From Multifurca ochricompacta (taxonomy: Eukaryota; Basidiomycota; Agaricomycetes; Russulales; Russulaceae), in contig WTXG01000133.1 in the NCBI GenBank assembly GCA_022496185.1, positions 39,676-103,675 of the forward strand: 64,000 bases of DNA. The letters run 5' to 3'. Under the pieces are notes generated by a model. The model searched no databases and was not told the origin of the DNA. It saw nothing but the letters and a program-made list of their open reading frames with translations. The number at the start of each line of letters is the position of its first letter. Positions within the stretch are counted from its first letter, which is position 1. Positions 23,875 through 33,595 of this stretch are shown piece by piece. The position numbers and the translations under genes are program-made.

Positions 23875-24515
23875 AAATTGGGACTCGCCCTGACATATCT
23901 TTCGCTGTAGTGCATCTTGTGCAGTATGCAGCAAATCCTTTGCCACAACACCTGCAACTTGCCAAATATGTGCTGGCTTATCTAAGGAGCACAGCCAACC
24001 TTAGGCTTCGCTACGATGGAGCGCGCGGAGAGGGACTTGTCGGCTACTCGGACTCTAGTCTTGGGGACCATGCCAACGATCACCATTCCACCTCGGGCTA
24101 CATCTTTTTACTCGCTGACTCATCCATTTCTTGGACCTCGCGTAAGCAGAAGACCGTTGCCCAAAGCACCACTCATGCAGAGTACATGGCACTTGCCGAA
24201 GCGGCAAATCAAGCCACTTGGTACCGGAGTTTCCTCTTGGAACTCGGCTACAATGTTACAGATCCGATTCCCTTACATGGCAATAACAAAGGGGCAGTTG
24301 ACTTGGCTCTCAACCCCGTGACCGGGCGAAGATCCAAACACATTGCTATCAAATTCCACGCCATTCGCGAATACATCGAACAGGGACACATCGATCTAAT
24401 CAGAACACGCACTGGAGAAATGCTGGCTGATGGATTCACAAAACCACATGTGCATATGCAACTCCAAGACTTCGTCACTGGACTAGGGCTTATCTAATCC
24501 AGGATTGTCTCAATC

Positions 24516-24524
24516 ACGGGGGGA
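24516..24524 (+). other. Copia-2 polypurine tract
   Basis: The purine run ACGGGGGGA lies directly 5' of the 3' LTR. Confidence 0.6.
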
Positions 24525-24928
24525 TGTCGGAAATGGATCAATATGGCCAGGTCGGATCAATCACTAAGTGTGCGGTACTAACAAGCGAGTTGTGTCTTGT
24601 GCAGTAGCACTAGGACTGTGTTTCATCTTCCTGTGAATACCTTGATACCTTACTTGATTAGACACAATCCTTTATTGTCTTGGTTACTATAAGCACACTC
24701 TTTTACAGTATTTAAAGACGCTCTCACTGTATGGTTCACTTCAGTTCTGACCATCATAACTGAAGTGAGTATTCTGTTATCTTATCTTTACCTATGTAGC
24801 TAACGCGCACTAGTTATAACTACCATTCTAGGTAAAGACTAATCAATATACAGTTCTGACCATCATAACTGAATTATAACTACCATTCTAGGTAGTTTGG
24901 ATTATCTAACCTCAGGCTGCGTTCTTTA
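24525..24928 (+). repeat. Copia-2 3' LTR
   Basis: It pairs with 16508-16911. The differences I see are A/G or C/T only (for example AACACACAC versus AACGCGCAC). Confidence 0.92.
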
Positions 24929-25168
24929 CTGCCTAGCCTGAAAAGTCCTGCATCCTATAACTTAGGTCTGGTGAATAGTATTCAGAGTTGCCATGCTGTG
25001 GACAGACATTAAAGGTAAGGGGTCGACGGTGCCTTGAAGTTTGGAACGTATCTGGGTTTCAAGGTCATCGGGGGAGCATCATAGGGATTCTAGGCTGCTT
25101 GCCTCCAGGAGCACTATCTGAAAGAAAACAGGAAAGGTCTGAAGTCGTCAAAGGACGAAATCCGGGGA

Positions 25169-26311
25169 AGTCTCCCCCACCACTGACATCCCTAAAGTGG
25201 TAATATTTCACACAATATCCCTAAAGTGGCAATCTTGTCACACGACTGTGATTTGTGATATTATTTATTTTAAAAAGGAAGTTATCATTAAATATTTATT
25301 TTAAAAAGGAAAGTTATCATTGATCAACAAAATATCATTACAAATCAAAGTCATGTGACATGTAGACAGTGTACTCTGAGATGAAGGCATGGCCAGTACT
25401 CAAAAACATCAGTCCTTCAAGAAATTCTCCAATAATCTTGATATTCTCACTTATGGCTTCTTCACAAGTCTTGTGCAGTAAGTGTAAAGGTACAAGATTT
25501 TTACACCATCCCTTGGAACATTTTTTTGTAGCAGAAGGAGTGTTATTGTTGCATGGGAAGAGGGAGGACATAAAGCATTTTCTTTTTTGAAATTGATTTT
25601 ATTTGTGCTTCAAGGCCATGCCCAAATCAAGCAGCTACTACCAGTACAAAGTAACTACTGGGTGAACAGTGGAGTAGTGGGAGACCACAGTGTTAAACCT
25701 CTTGGTAGAGGGAAAGTAAGGGGCAAGGAGAGTGTGGGTTAAAGGAAGGGTGGTGGGGAAGGGAGAGTGTAGAGAAGAGAAGCTGAGGTGCAGAGGTGCA
25801 CTTACCAGAGTCACCCAACTTCACCAACTCAGACTTAATCTGGCTCGCAAGGTCATTCCAAAGAAAGGGCCTAGTGAAGGCCCGCACGTCCTGGATAAAT
25901 GTGAGCAAGTCCTTGACGAAAGGCTTGCAAGTGAATTGGATGTGCCACTGGGGGGGGAGGAGGGGCAGGGTGTTGCAGGGGAAGAACTGGAGGTCAGCAC
26001 AGCACGCAGCGTAGAGAGGGCACTCCAGGAGGATGTGGGGGAAGGTGGTGAGTGACACCATTGCAAGTACACTGACAAGCCGAGAGTGGTTTGGTGGGGT
26101 GAAAATGCTCCATGTATTCGGAGATGAAGGCGTGGCCAAAACATTGTCTACATGTCACATGACTTTGATTTGTAATGATTTTTGTTGATCAATGATAACT
26201 TTCCTTTTAAAATAAATATTTAACGATAACTTCCTTTTTAAAATAAATAATATCACAAATCACAGTCGTGTGACAATATTACCACTTTAGGGATGTCAGT
26301 GGTGGGGGAGA
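25169..26311. mobile_element. long-inverted-repeat element B
   Basis: The left end CTCCCCCACCACTGACATCC is inverted at the right end. The arms continue for about 180 bp (AAGTGGTAATAT, CACACGACTGTGATTTGTG, GTCATGTGACATGTAGACA). The left arm has a 28-bp internal duplication near 25206. The interior carries a minus-strand fragment (25800-26139) with F-P-H-I-L-L-E-C-P-L-Y and a GTAAGT donor. It is related to element A. No transposase is visible and the target duplication is unclear. Confidence 0.65.
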
Positions 26312-26322
26312 GTTGGGTGAGC

Positions 26323-26372
26323 TGATTAACTGACAACGCCCATCCAATTGGATGGGCGTTGTCAGTTAATCA
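26323..26372. repeat. perfect 50-bp palindrome
   Basis: TGATTAACTGACAACGCC and its exact reverse complement meet at CCAATTGG. After one mismatch the symmetry continues imperfectly for about seven more bases each side. It can form a hairpin of about 25 bp with almost no loop. It sits directly beside the right arm of element B and 320 bp upstream of the dienelactone hydrolase start. Confidence 0.9.
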
Positions 26373-26693
26373 TCTCATCCCTCCTTATCAGTCAGCGCGC
26401 GACTGATACACACATGGGGGAAGCCGCCGAAAGCTTCGTCGATGACCTGAGCCACATAAATCAACAGGGTTGAGTGGGTCTTAAAATCATGTCGTTTCTC
26501 ATCGGCATCGGCAACGCCGCGTCTTTCTCTTTTTCAGGCTACCCACGAGAGTTCCCAACATCCAACATTGGATGATGAGATGATTTGATAAAAAGAGAGA
26601 GATCCCAATTTTTCTTCACTCCCACACTCCTACTTCTTTCTACTCCTATACTCCCTCCCCCTTCCACATCGCATAGCAAGCAAAAGCAAAAAA

Positions 26694-27865
26694 ATGGCTT
26701 CACCCGTTCTCGCTCCTGCACCTCGCGAATGTTGCACTAGGACTGTGCAACACACCGGCACGGCCACGGGCTCTTTCGAGGTCCTCGCGAACGTCAATAC
26801 GTATTTGGCCCGGAGTCCGTCCAACGACGGTCAGGATAAACATTCGCGCATCATATTCTTCTTTCCGGACGTCTTTGGGCCCTTGTACATCAATAACCAG
26901 TTGTTGATAGATTACTTTGCTTCGAACGGTACGTAAGGGGGGGCACGCTCTCTCTCTTTCTCTCATCACACCCTTAAACGAATAAACGGAGAACGCTGAC
27001 AGTTGGCAAGGCTATCTTGTCGTCGCGCCCGACTACTTCGAAGGTGACATCTTTGATCAGATACGGTCCCAGCCCGGCTTTGATTTGTTCGATTGGGCGA
27101 CTAAGAAGCTCACGAGGGGCAAAGAGATCATCCCCGGATGGATTAAAGCCATCAAGGCAAAGTATGGTTAGTTGTCGTCGTCGTCGTCGCCGTCATCTTT
27201 ACGTCCGATCCAGCGTTCACGTGACGCATTTCAGGAACGGAGGCGACAAAATACGCTGCAGTTGGTGAGTAAACCCCTCATAGACCCATGCCTTTGGAAA
27301 AAGTGAATGCGATTTGTACCACGCATAGGATATTGCTTTGGTGCCCCCTTCACACTCGAGGCAGCTGCAACGGACTTGGTAGTGGCCGCTGCCATCGCGC
27401 ACCCATCCTTCTTGAATGAGGATCACTTTAAGAATGTCAAGAGTACGTGTCAATCCTTATTTTTTTTTTCGGAACTTTTATGCTCATCACCTCGTAGAAC
27501 CTCTTTTCCTTTCGTGCGCAGGTGAGGGAAAATTTAGGATTTTTCTGACGGAGGATCAGAGTTGAGTTGACGTTGGCAATTTTATTTGCAGAGGTTGATC
27601 AACAATTCCCTTTGGAGTCGCGCCATCGTGCCGAGACCATCCTTGCAGAAAATAAAGCCGTTTATCACTTTCAACTCTTTGGTGGTGTGTCCCACGGTTT
27701 CGCTGTAAAGGGCGATCCCGACGTGCCAAATGAAAGTTCGTGTTTCAATTCCTCCCATCCACTCTCCTTCATGAAATGCTGATCAAATGCTCGAATAATA
27801 TAGAATTCGCGAAAGAAGAGAGCGCAAGGAGCATCATCAGATGGTTTGATCGGTTCAGCAAATAA
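26694..27865 (+). CDS. dienelactone hydrolase family protein
   Basis: An alpha/beta-hydrolase of the dienelactone hydrolase family (like yeast Aim2), probably cytosolic; the physiological substrate of the fungal members is not established. Seven exons give 258 residues, normal for the family: 26694-26932, 27003-27166, 27235-27264, 27329-27442, 27498-27521, 27592-27735, 27804-27865. The catalytic triad is visible: nucleophile Cys147 in G-Y-C-F-G-A, probable Asp193 in A-E-V-D, and His225 in V-S-H-G-F. The N-terminus P-R-E-C-C and V-A-P-D-Y-F-E-G-D are also typical. ATG 26694 follows an A-rich leader. All exon phases agree, so the gene looks intact. The 24-nt and 30-nt exons are unusually short. 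Confidence 0.88.
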
Positions 27866-28277
27866 ACTCCCAGGGGTCAAAAGAAGTGTGATGCCCAAGG
27901 ATGGTTAAATCGAATACGAATCAGCGGTCGGAAGGAACTTAGTAGTAGTAAAAGATAATGATCACCGTGGGTACTTTGAGTTGGGCTATAGTTTGTCACT
28001 CCCTGCGCTGTAAAATTGCAAAGACTTGGTCAATGGGAAGGGCAGCCATAGTACATTGAACGCGCCACATTTGTATGATGTGATGATGGCTCAAAATCAC
28101 ACGAGACTCTGATATCTACTACAGTCACGGAACTGCTGAAACCGGCGCTCGTACCTGTCCCTGTCCTGCACCATCATGTCTAACACGCTTCACCTCGTCG
28201 TCATCTGCGGGCTCCGGCGTCCGCTCGGAATGTGGGCGCTTCGCTGCCGTGATTGAAGCCACTGACCGAAAAATCGA

Positions 28278-29725
28278 TCAGCAACCATTGTCTAAGAGAC
28301 TTTGAAACTCACCTTCTACCTGCTTTTGAGAGGGGGGCAGCGGTCTTACATATGGCTGCACCACCCAGTGAGGAAATCTTCTTTCCCCCACCTCCTCGTT
28401 GCCCTCATCTCCCGCAGCTTCATCAGCATCCCGATCCATCCTCTTTTTCATCTCCCGAACGATTTGATAATAAGGTGCGAGATCGGCACCGCGGAGCTGT
28501 CCGAGTGCATTGCGCAAGTCGATCTCGCGGGAGAGCGCGGGTCTCAGCAACTTGAAAAGATGGCCTTTGATCCCGCTCGGTGGCGTAGGCGTCTTCTGAC
28601 TCGACACAATGTCTAGGTATTCGAGCGCGAGGTCGGCATGCCGCGGATGTAGTCCGCCTGACGTCGACGGTGCTGGAGAAGGGGCGAAGAGCGCGGCGTT
28701 GTATAATTGGCCTTCTGCGGACATCACTGCATCAGCACCTGTCTCGGCGAGGCAGCGCGCGATATCAGAGTGCGTGAGGATGTTGCCGTTCGCGAAAACG
28801 GGAACCGAGACTGCCTCCTTCACTGCGCGTATCTTTACCCAGTCGGCGAGACCCTGCAAGCCGCAAAAAGGAACGTTAAAATGCCGAACAGGGAAACAAA
28901 AAAAAGGGTCTGCACACGGTGTTTTGGCCACGTTGCTCCCGTGTCCGACCGTGGCATGTCAATATCTGCGCTCCAGCACGCTCAAGCATCTTTGCATATT
29001 CAACGGTTTTCTCCAGTGAAGGGAATACGCGGAACTTCGCTGTCACAGGTATTGAAAGATTCGTGTGTAGAGTATTAACTTTTTGTTTCGAAACTGTTTA
29101 GCCACGAATAAGGGGCAAAAAAAAAGGAAAAAGCACGGACTGAGTTGATAAATTAAGTCCCATTCATCCTGTAGAAAGCTCCCATAGTGGCCCTTCCGCG
29201 CGATGTCCTGCGGGCATCCCAAGTTGATGTCCACCCCATCACAATGTTTCTCTAACGCCGTTGCAGAAGCGAGCAGTTGTTCAGGATCGTTCGCGCAAAA
29301 TTGGATTATAAGCGGCCGATCGCCTGGTCCACCTTCCTCTCCGAACACGGTGTTGAAAGCAATCTCGCGATAGCCGTTACGCTTGTTATTGGCATACATC
29401 TTGGCGTTAATCATAGGGGTATATGCCAACTGGGGTAAAAACAAAAAAAAAACGCTCTATCAACGCCCCTCCGAAAACAAAAACAAAAAAAGGATTCAGT
29501 AATTTACCTGCACACCGTATCTCCTGGACAGTGTCCGCCACGCCTGAGACCGATAAACGTTGAGCATCTTGATGCGCAAATCATATAATCAGAATGACGC
29601 ACGAGCTCGCTTTGATCAACCATCGGCGCGACAACGTATTTGGGGCTTCCCAGCACTTGGTCGTAAAATTCATAGCCCTTTAATTTTTGGCGCGGCGAGG
29701 AAACGATATGAGTCGAAGCCTCCAT
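28278..29725 (-). CDS. DUS1: tRNA-dihydrouridine synthase, DUS1 type
   Basis: A flavin enzyme that reduces uridine to dihydrouridine in the tRNA D-loop; Dus1 orthologues act at positions 16/17. Five exons read on the minus strand (29725-29603, 29543-29508, 29429-29141, 29078-28918, 28853-28278) give 394 residues with consistent phases. Visible motifs: V-A-P-M-V-D near the FMN site, I-N-L-G-C-P-Q with catalytic Cys125, [11 protein letters not shown], and V-F-A-N-G-N-I. A charged tail ends R-P-L-P-P-S-Q-K. No targeting signal is obvious. It is divergent from the NOPCHAP1-like gene, with 214 bp between the two start codons. It appears intact. Confidence 0.9.
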
Positions 29726-29939
29726 AGGCAAAAAAAGTGCGCGTAATGCGCGGCTTGTAGCTCGTAATATTATTTTAGAAGATGAAGGCGCAATTGCAGT
29801 TTGCAGCAAGACGAGAGTGACCACTGGCGAGGATGGTCGTGGGGTAAACCTAACCACAATTAAATAACTTCTTCCCCATCCCACCCATCGGTCTTGAAAC
29901 GAGCTTCGCCTGTTATTCCCTTCTTTTTTACTCCCGAAA

Positions 29940-30802
29940 ATGGCCTCAGAGAAAAAACCTGAGATACTCGAGGTTGAAGATGAAGAGCAACGACAGAACC
30001 GACTTCGTGCGTATTCTTTCATTAGTAGTCATGGGCTCTGTCAAATGTTCGGTCTGTAGGGGATATTCTCGAAAGGTTGAATGAAAGTGGACCTTCTACT
30101 ACCGACAATGCATCCTTTGACTTTGGAGAGCGCAAGACATTCTCTGTAGAACCATCCACCGAACGTGCGATCGTCCCGCTCTCTATCAATCTAGCAACAC
30201 ACTTGACACTAATATCACCATTATTTCTATATAGTGCTTGCAAGAGTTCAACAGTTCCTTCCCAAAATTGAACAGTCCAATGCAGAACTGTTGCAAAGAG
30301 ATCCACGGAGTATCGATATCGAGCATATCGAGGAGACCGATGAACGCGTAATACAGATGGCAAGCGAGCAAGCCTATCTCTCTCCCCCTTCAACCACATA
30401 CTGATTTGGAGAGTGAAAATGAAAAAATTTTAGGATCTCGGCTTGGGTGTCTTTGAACAACGGCGAACGAGAGAAGGTTCAGTTTCTAGTTCGTCATCTA
30501 GCTCATCGGATTCGAAAACGCGGTGCGGAACGACGGGCGACTCATCGTCCTCATCCTCATCCTCATCCTCGTCTTCGTCTTCGTCTTCGTCCTCGTCCTC
30601 TTCCTCATCAGCGTCATCTTCTTCATCTTCTTCGTCCTCTAGCTCGGATTTCGAAGACCATGAGAATGGAAATGACACCTCCCGCCGCCTACGACCAATA
30701 CGCCAGCTACCGAAACGAGCACGCCCGTTGATTCAGGTATTACCATCCAGAGACGAAAATGATAGCTCCGCAGGAGCAGCAGGAGAACCTCTTGCACCTT
30801 AA
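29940..30802 (+). CDS. NOPCHAP1/DUF4598-like protein
   Basis: Four exons (29940-30006, 30060-30164, 30235-30359, 30434-30802) give 221 residues with consistent phases. The core L-L-A-R-V-Q-Q-F-L-P-K-I followed by R-V-I-Q-M-D-L-G-L-G-V-F-E resembles the conserved segment of NOPCHAP1-type proteins, which in animals help load the NOP58 box C/D snoRNP component onto R2TP. A snoRNP-assembly role here is inferred from that resemblance. The C-terminal third holds long Ser runs (30480-30650), then a basic stretch (R-R-L-R-P-I-R-Q-L-P-K-R-A-R). The third intron starts GC (30360) rather than GT. It shares an upstream region with DUS1. Confidence 0.65.
30535..30650 (+). repeat. TCNTCN low-complexity tract encoding poly-Ser
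   Basis: Repeats of TCATCC, TCGTCT and TCGTCC encode an almost pure Ser run on the plus strand; the reverse strand would read Asp/Glu. Confidence 0.85.
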
Positions 30803-32100
30803 GCAAGGGTGTTGCTTCTGTTTGTTTGGTGGAGTGACCCATCTCTGGCTTCGTTCTGTACAGGTCGGGGAATCTATAACCGGCATGCCTGCACCTGGAA
30901 ACTGTGACCGTCGCCGGGGTCGCTACGCAGCGCAGGGTAGAGCATCTTGTTGATAGGTCCACCAGTTGTGGCTCCCCTATCTTCTTCCCGTGCGTAGAAA
31001 TGAAATGTCTACCAGCGTCCACAAATTTCTCATCCATCGGATAGCTGTGATTCATAGCCGACGTGCTCTTCATTTATCACGAAGGGGTGAAATTCCATCC
31101 GCGTCAAGAAAAATCACATAAATCGATGTTAAAATCCCGGCATAAGGTAGTCATTATTTCTAAGCTACGCTGAGACATCATTCAGAATTTTGTTCGTATC
31201 CTCTTCCAGCCATCTGTTGTTTTCTTTGGCCACGAGCCCAACGATCCTTCTTTAGATAAACCTGAATCATGTCTTCGGTAGTGATGACATGGACCGTCTG
31301 GCTACGGGGGGGGCGGGGTTAGCCCCAATCGCCTACGACTTTGTGAAAGGGCGCCTCCAGTTGTATTTTTTTATATACGAATTATTCCCACCTTTTGTTT
31401 CTCCCATTTACTTGGTATCTAACGACGCTTAGGCTCCGGTGTGGCCGAGAGTGGCATAATCGGCTACTACGCCATGCTCTTCATTTTACCCATCTGTCGT
31501 GCCAGACGCCTGCTTGAGCTCATCGTAGCAGCAAAATTCTTCTTTGGGTGCAGAAAAAAAACTTTTGACCGACTTTGTCTTTGGGTTCTTCGATGAAATG
31601 AGTTGAAATGATCAAGCTTTTCTCTTGTAATTGCCATAGCCAGGGTCTGATGCGGGTCACAGCCTTGTTAGAATTGTTATTATTTGCGGAGGGAGACAGT
31701 GTAAGTTAAACCCCACATGAACCCGTTAGTTTTTATCGATATGGTTAATGGATATCAGTCGTAAAATTTCGAGATAGAGCAGACATAATAACCTAGTCCG
31801 GAACTACCAAGTTCCGCCATCAATTGTTGTTTTGCTGCCTTCAACCTCGAATTGGGATGTCATTATGTGAAGTGACGAGGGGCAAGAAAAAGCAAGGTCA
31901 CATAATATAAACCTACCAAAGCCCTAAGCCTGCAACTTGTACGACGATGGGGGAAGCTACTAATCATCCCATACAAAACTAGTCAATACAGGCACATCGA
32001 GAGCGCCAATCGATATGAAAAGAGAGTGACAGCAGAACAAAAAAAAAAAAAAGCTATTACTACTATCCTGGGCCCTCTCTAACAAAACATTTTCCCTGCG
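30803..32100. other. no recognisable gene
   Basis: The 3' flanks of two convergent genes meet here (NOPCHAP1-like on plus, Dsk2 on minus). Frames are short. A string near 31440 resembling a tRNA A box has no matching B box. Confidence 0.45.
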
Positions 32101-33595
32101 CTACAATCCGCCCCCATTGAGAATGTACTCTATCGCAGAATGCACGTTTCCGCCTGTCGCGAGCAGTGCGCGCACATTTTGCGAAGCGTTAGTGAAACCC
32201 ATATCTTGTAATTGCTGTGCATAAAGAAAAAAAGCGGAGAGGGTTATGTCAATCACCACAACAGGGAAAACACGCAAACGGGGGGGAGAAAAGAAAAAGT
32301 CGTGCGCACTTGGAGCTGAACTTGGAACCGCTCCTCAGGAGGGCGTGTGTCCGGAGGCGGAGCGGCACCTCCAAGAGGCGAAGCGCCGTTACCGAGCCCA
32401 GCAGCACCACCGGCCCCGAGGAACTGCAACAGCGCGTTTGGATCTGCTGCAAACGGGTTCAGGCCGAACAAGTTCGGAGCTGGTGTCGGCCCTGCGCCAG
32501 CCGCAGGAGTGCCCCCGGGTGTCGCAGGTGGCGGGTTGGTGTTGGGAGCTGGCAGCTCATTAGGATTTCCAGGCGCAGGGAAACCTGACGGAGTTGGCCC
32601 GCCAAGGGGGCCGCCGGCAAGCGGGTCAAAGCCGGCGTTGCGCATCATCGAAGCCATCTGTATCATACTACGCAGGGTTTCAGGATTCGACCTGTCTAAA
32701 AAGTCAGCCTCACGAGAGAAGTTGGGGATTTAGATAGGGGGGAGAGGGGAGGGAAGGCGAACATCATCTGTCGGAACCGTTCACTCTGGAAGATCTCACG
32801 AGCTTGGGGGCCAATGGCAGAGTACTGTGGGTTTAGTGCCAAGGCTTGGTCAAGAATGGCTGGGTTCGACATCAAAGAAGACATCTGTTGTAGGAATTCG
32901 GGAGAGTTCATCATTGACTGCAACTGCGCATTTGTCAGTTCAAGGGAAGCCAAAAGAGGAACGAATCAGTACACACCATGTTTGGGTCGTTGGGATTGAC
33001 TCCCATATCGGCGAATGGGTTAAGACCGGCCATGAGCCCGTACCCCATATGGCTATTCAATTGGGTAAGTGGATCGTGTACGTTCTGCCCGGTCTGCATG
33101 TTTGGTAAGGGTTGGGGCGGCGGCGATTGGGCTGATGAGGACGCGGCTGGCGACCTGGCAGCACCTTTGACCATGTGAATGGTATGGGAAGACTGAATTT
33201 TGTACACGGAGAGCTGGTCGTCATCCTGTACGGGGCGCCGTCCGAAAGGATATATATCAGCAGAGTGAAGCGCGGATGACGCAATATGCTTAATGACTTG
33301 CCTTTAACACTCTCCCTAGAAAAAATTATTCTGTTAGCAATAGAGCCAAGGATGTGAGAGGGAGGCAGAGAGGAAAAACGAACCAGAGTATATTAGCCGT
33401 TGGCGGTCAGCCGGCACATCGGACTTGTCCGCAATAGCTTGCTTGAGGTCGGCCACCGTCTTGTCGGTGTTTATTGTAAGTTGGAGCTTGAGCTCGCTGG
33501 GACCTGGGGATTTGTCGATTCGATCACTGATAATTTTAATCAAGAGGAAAAATGACCGAACCTTTAACATTTATAACAATCTCGGAATCCGACAT
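32101..33595 (-). CDS. DSK2: Dsk2/ubiquilin, UBL-UBA ubiquitin shuttle
   Basis: Carries polyubiquitinated proteins to the proteasome. The minus-strand start at 33595 reads [11 protein letters not shown], beginning an N-terminal ubiquitin-like domain ([21 protein letters not shown]). A Pro/Ala/Gln linker follows, then a STI1-type segment ([23 protein letters not shown]), a Gly/Pro/Ala-rich region, and a C-terminal UBA domain ([22 protein letters not shown]) ending at 32101. That order matches Dsk2/ubiquilin. A 14-nt exon (33302-33315) codes for part of R-V-L-K, and the following intron starts GCAAGT. Exon limits in the middle were not all worked out. Confidence 0.87.

Larger units (their letters stand above)
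17276..24497 (+). pseudogene. Copia-2 Gag-Pol polyprotein, split in four
   Basis: The pieces 17276-18571, 20001-21941, 23092-23295 and 23880-24497 are each a whole number of codons. Together they form one frame of 1353 codons without internal stops once the insertions and one copy of each target duplication are removed. Domains: Gag (L-D-G-S-N-W-P-V-W), CCHC knuckle (C-F-Y-C-Q-K-K-G-H-K), protease (M-D-S-G-A-T-H), GAG-pre-integrase (W-H-C-R-M-G-H), integrase (D-H-G-G-E-Y, Q-Q-N-G-I-A-E-R), reverse transcriptase and RNase H. Catalytic residues are lost: Y-V-D-N instead of Y-V-D-D near 21815, and H-G-N-N-K-G instead of H-C-D-N-K-G near 24280. These Asp-to-Asn changes fit G-to-A at CpG. Confidence 0.9.
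16508..24928 (+). mobile_element. Ty1/copia LTR retrotransposon Copia-2 with three nested insertions
   Basis: Two 404-bp LTRs (TGTCGGAAATGG...TTCTTTA) and a 5-bp duplication CTGCC (16503-16507 and 24929-24933) define the element. It holds hAT-like element 1 (18572-19992), hAT-like element 2 (21942-23083) and a solo LTR of another family (23296-23874). I count about eight LTR differences, all transitions, so it is older than Copia-1. The LTR ends in TA rather than the usual CA. Confidence 0.93.

Noticed and set aside
30430..30678. Minus-strand Asp/Glu-rich frame opposite the poly-Ser tract
   Set aside because: It is the antisense reading of the TCN repeat in the NOPCHAP1-like exon.
31435..31500. 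Possible tRNA (GTGGCCGAGAGTGG resembles a Leu/Ser A box)
   Set aside because: No B box or pairing T arm follows within a plausible distance.
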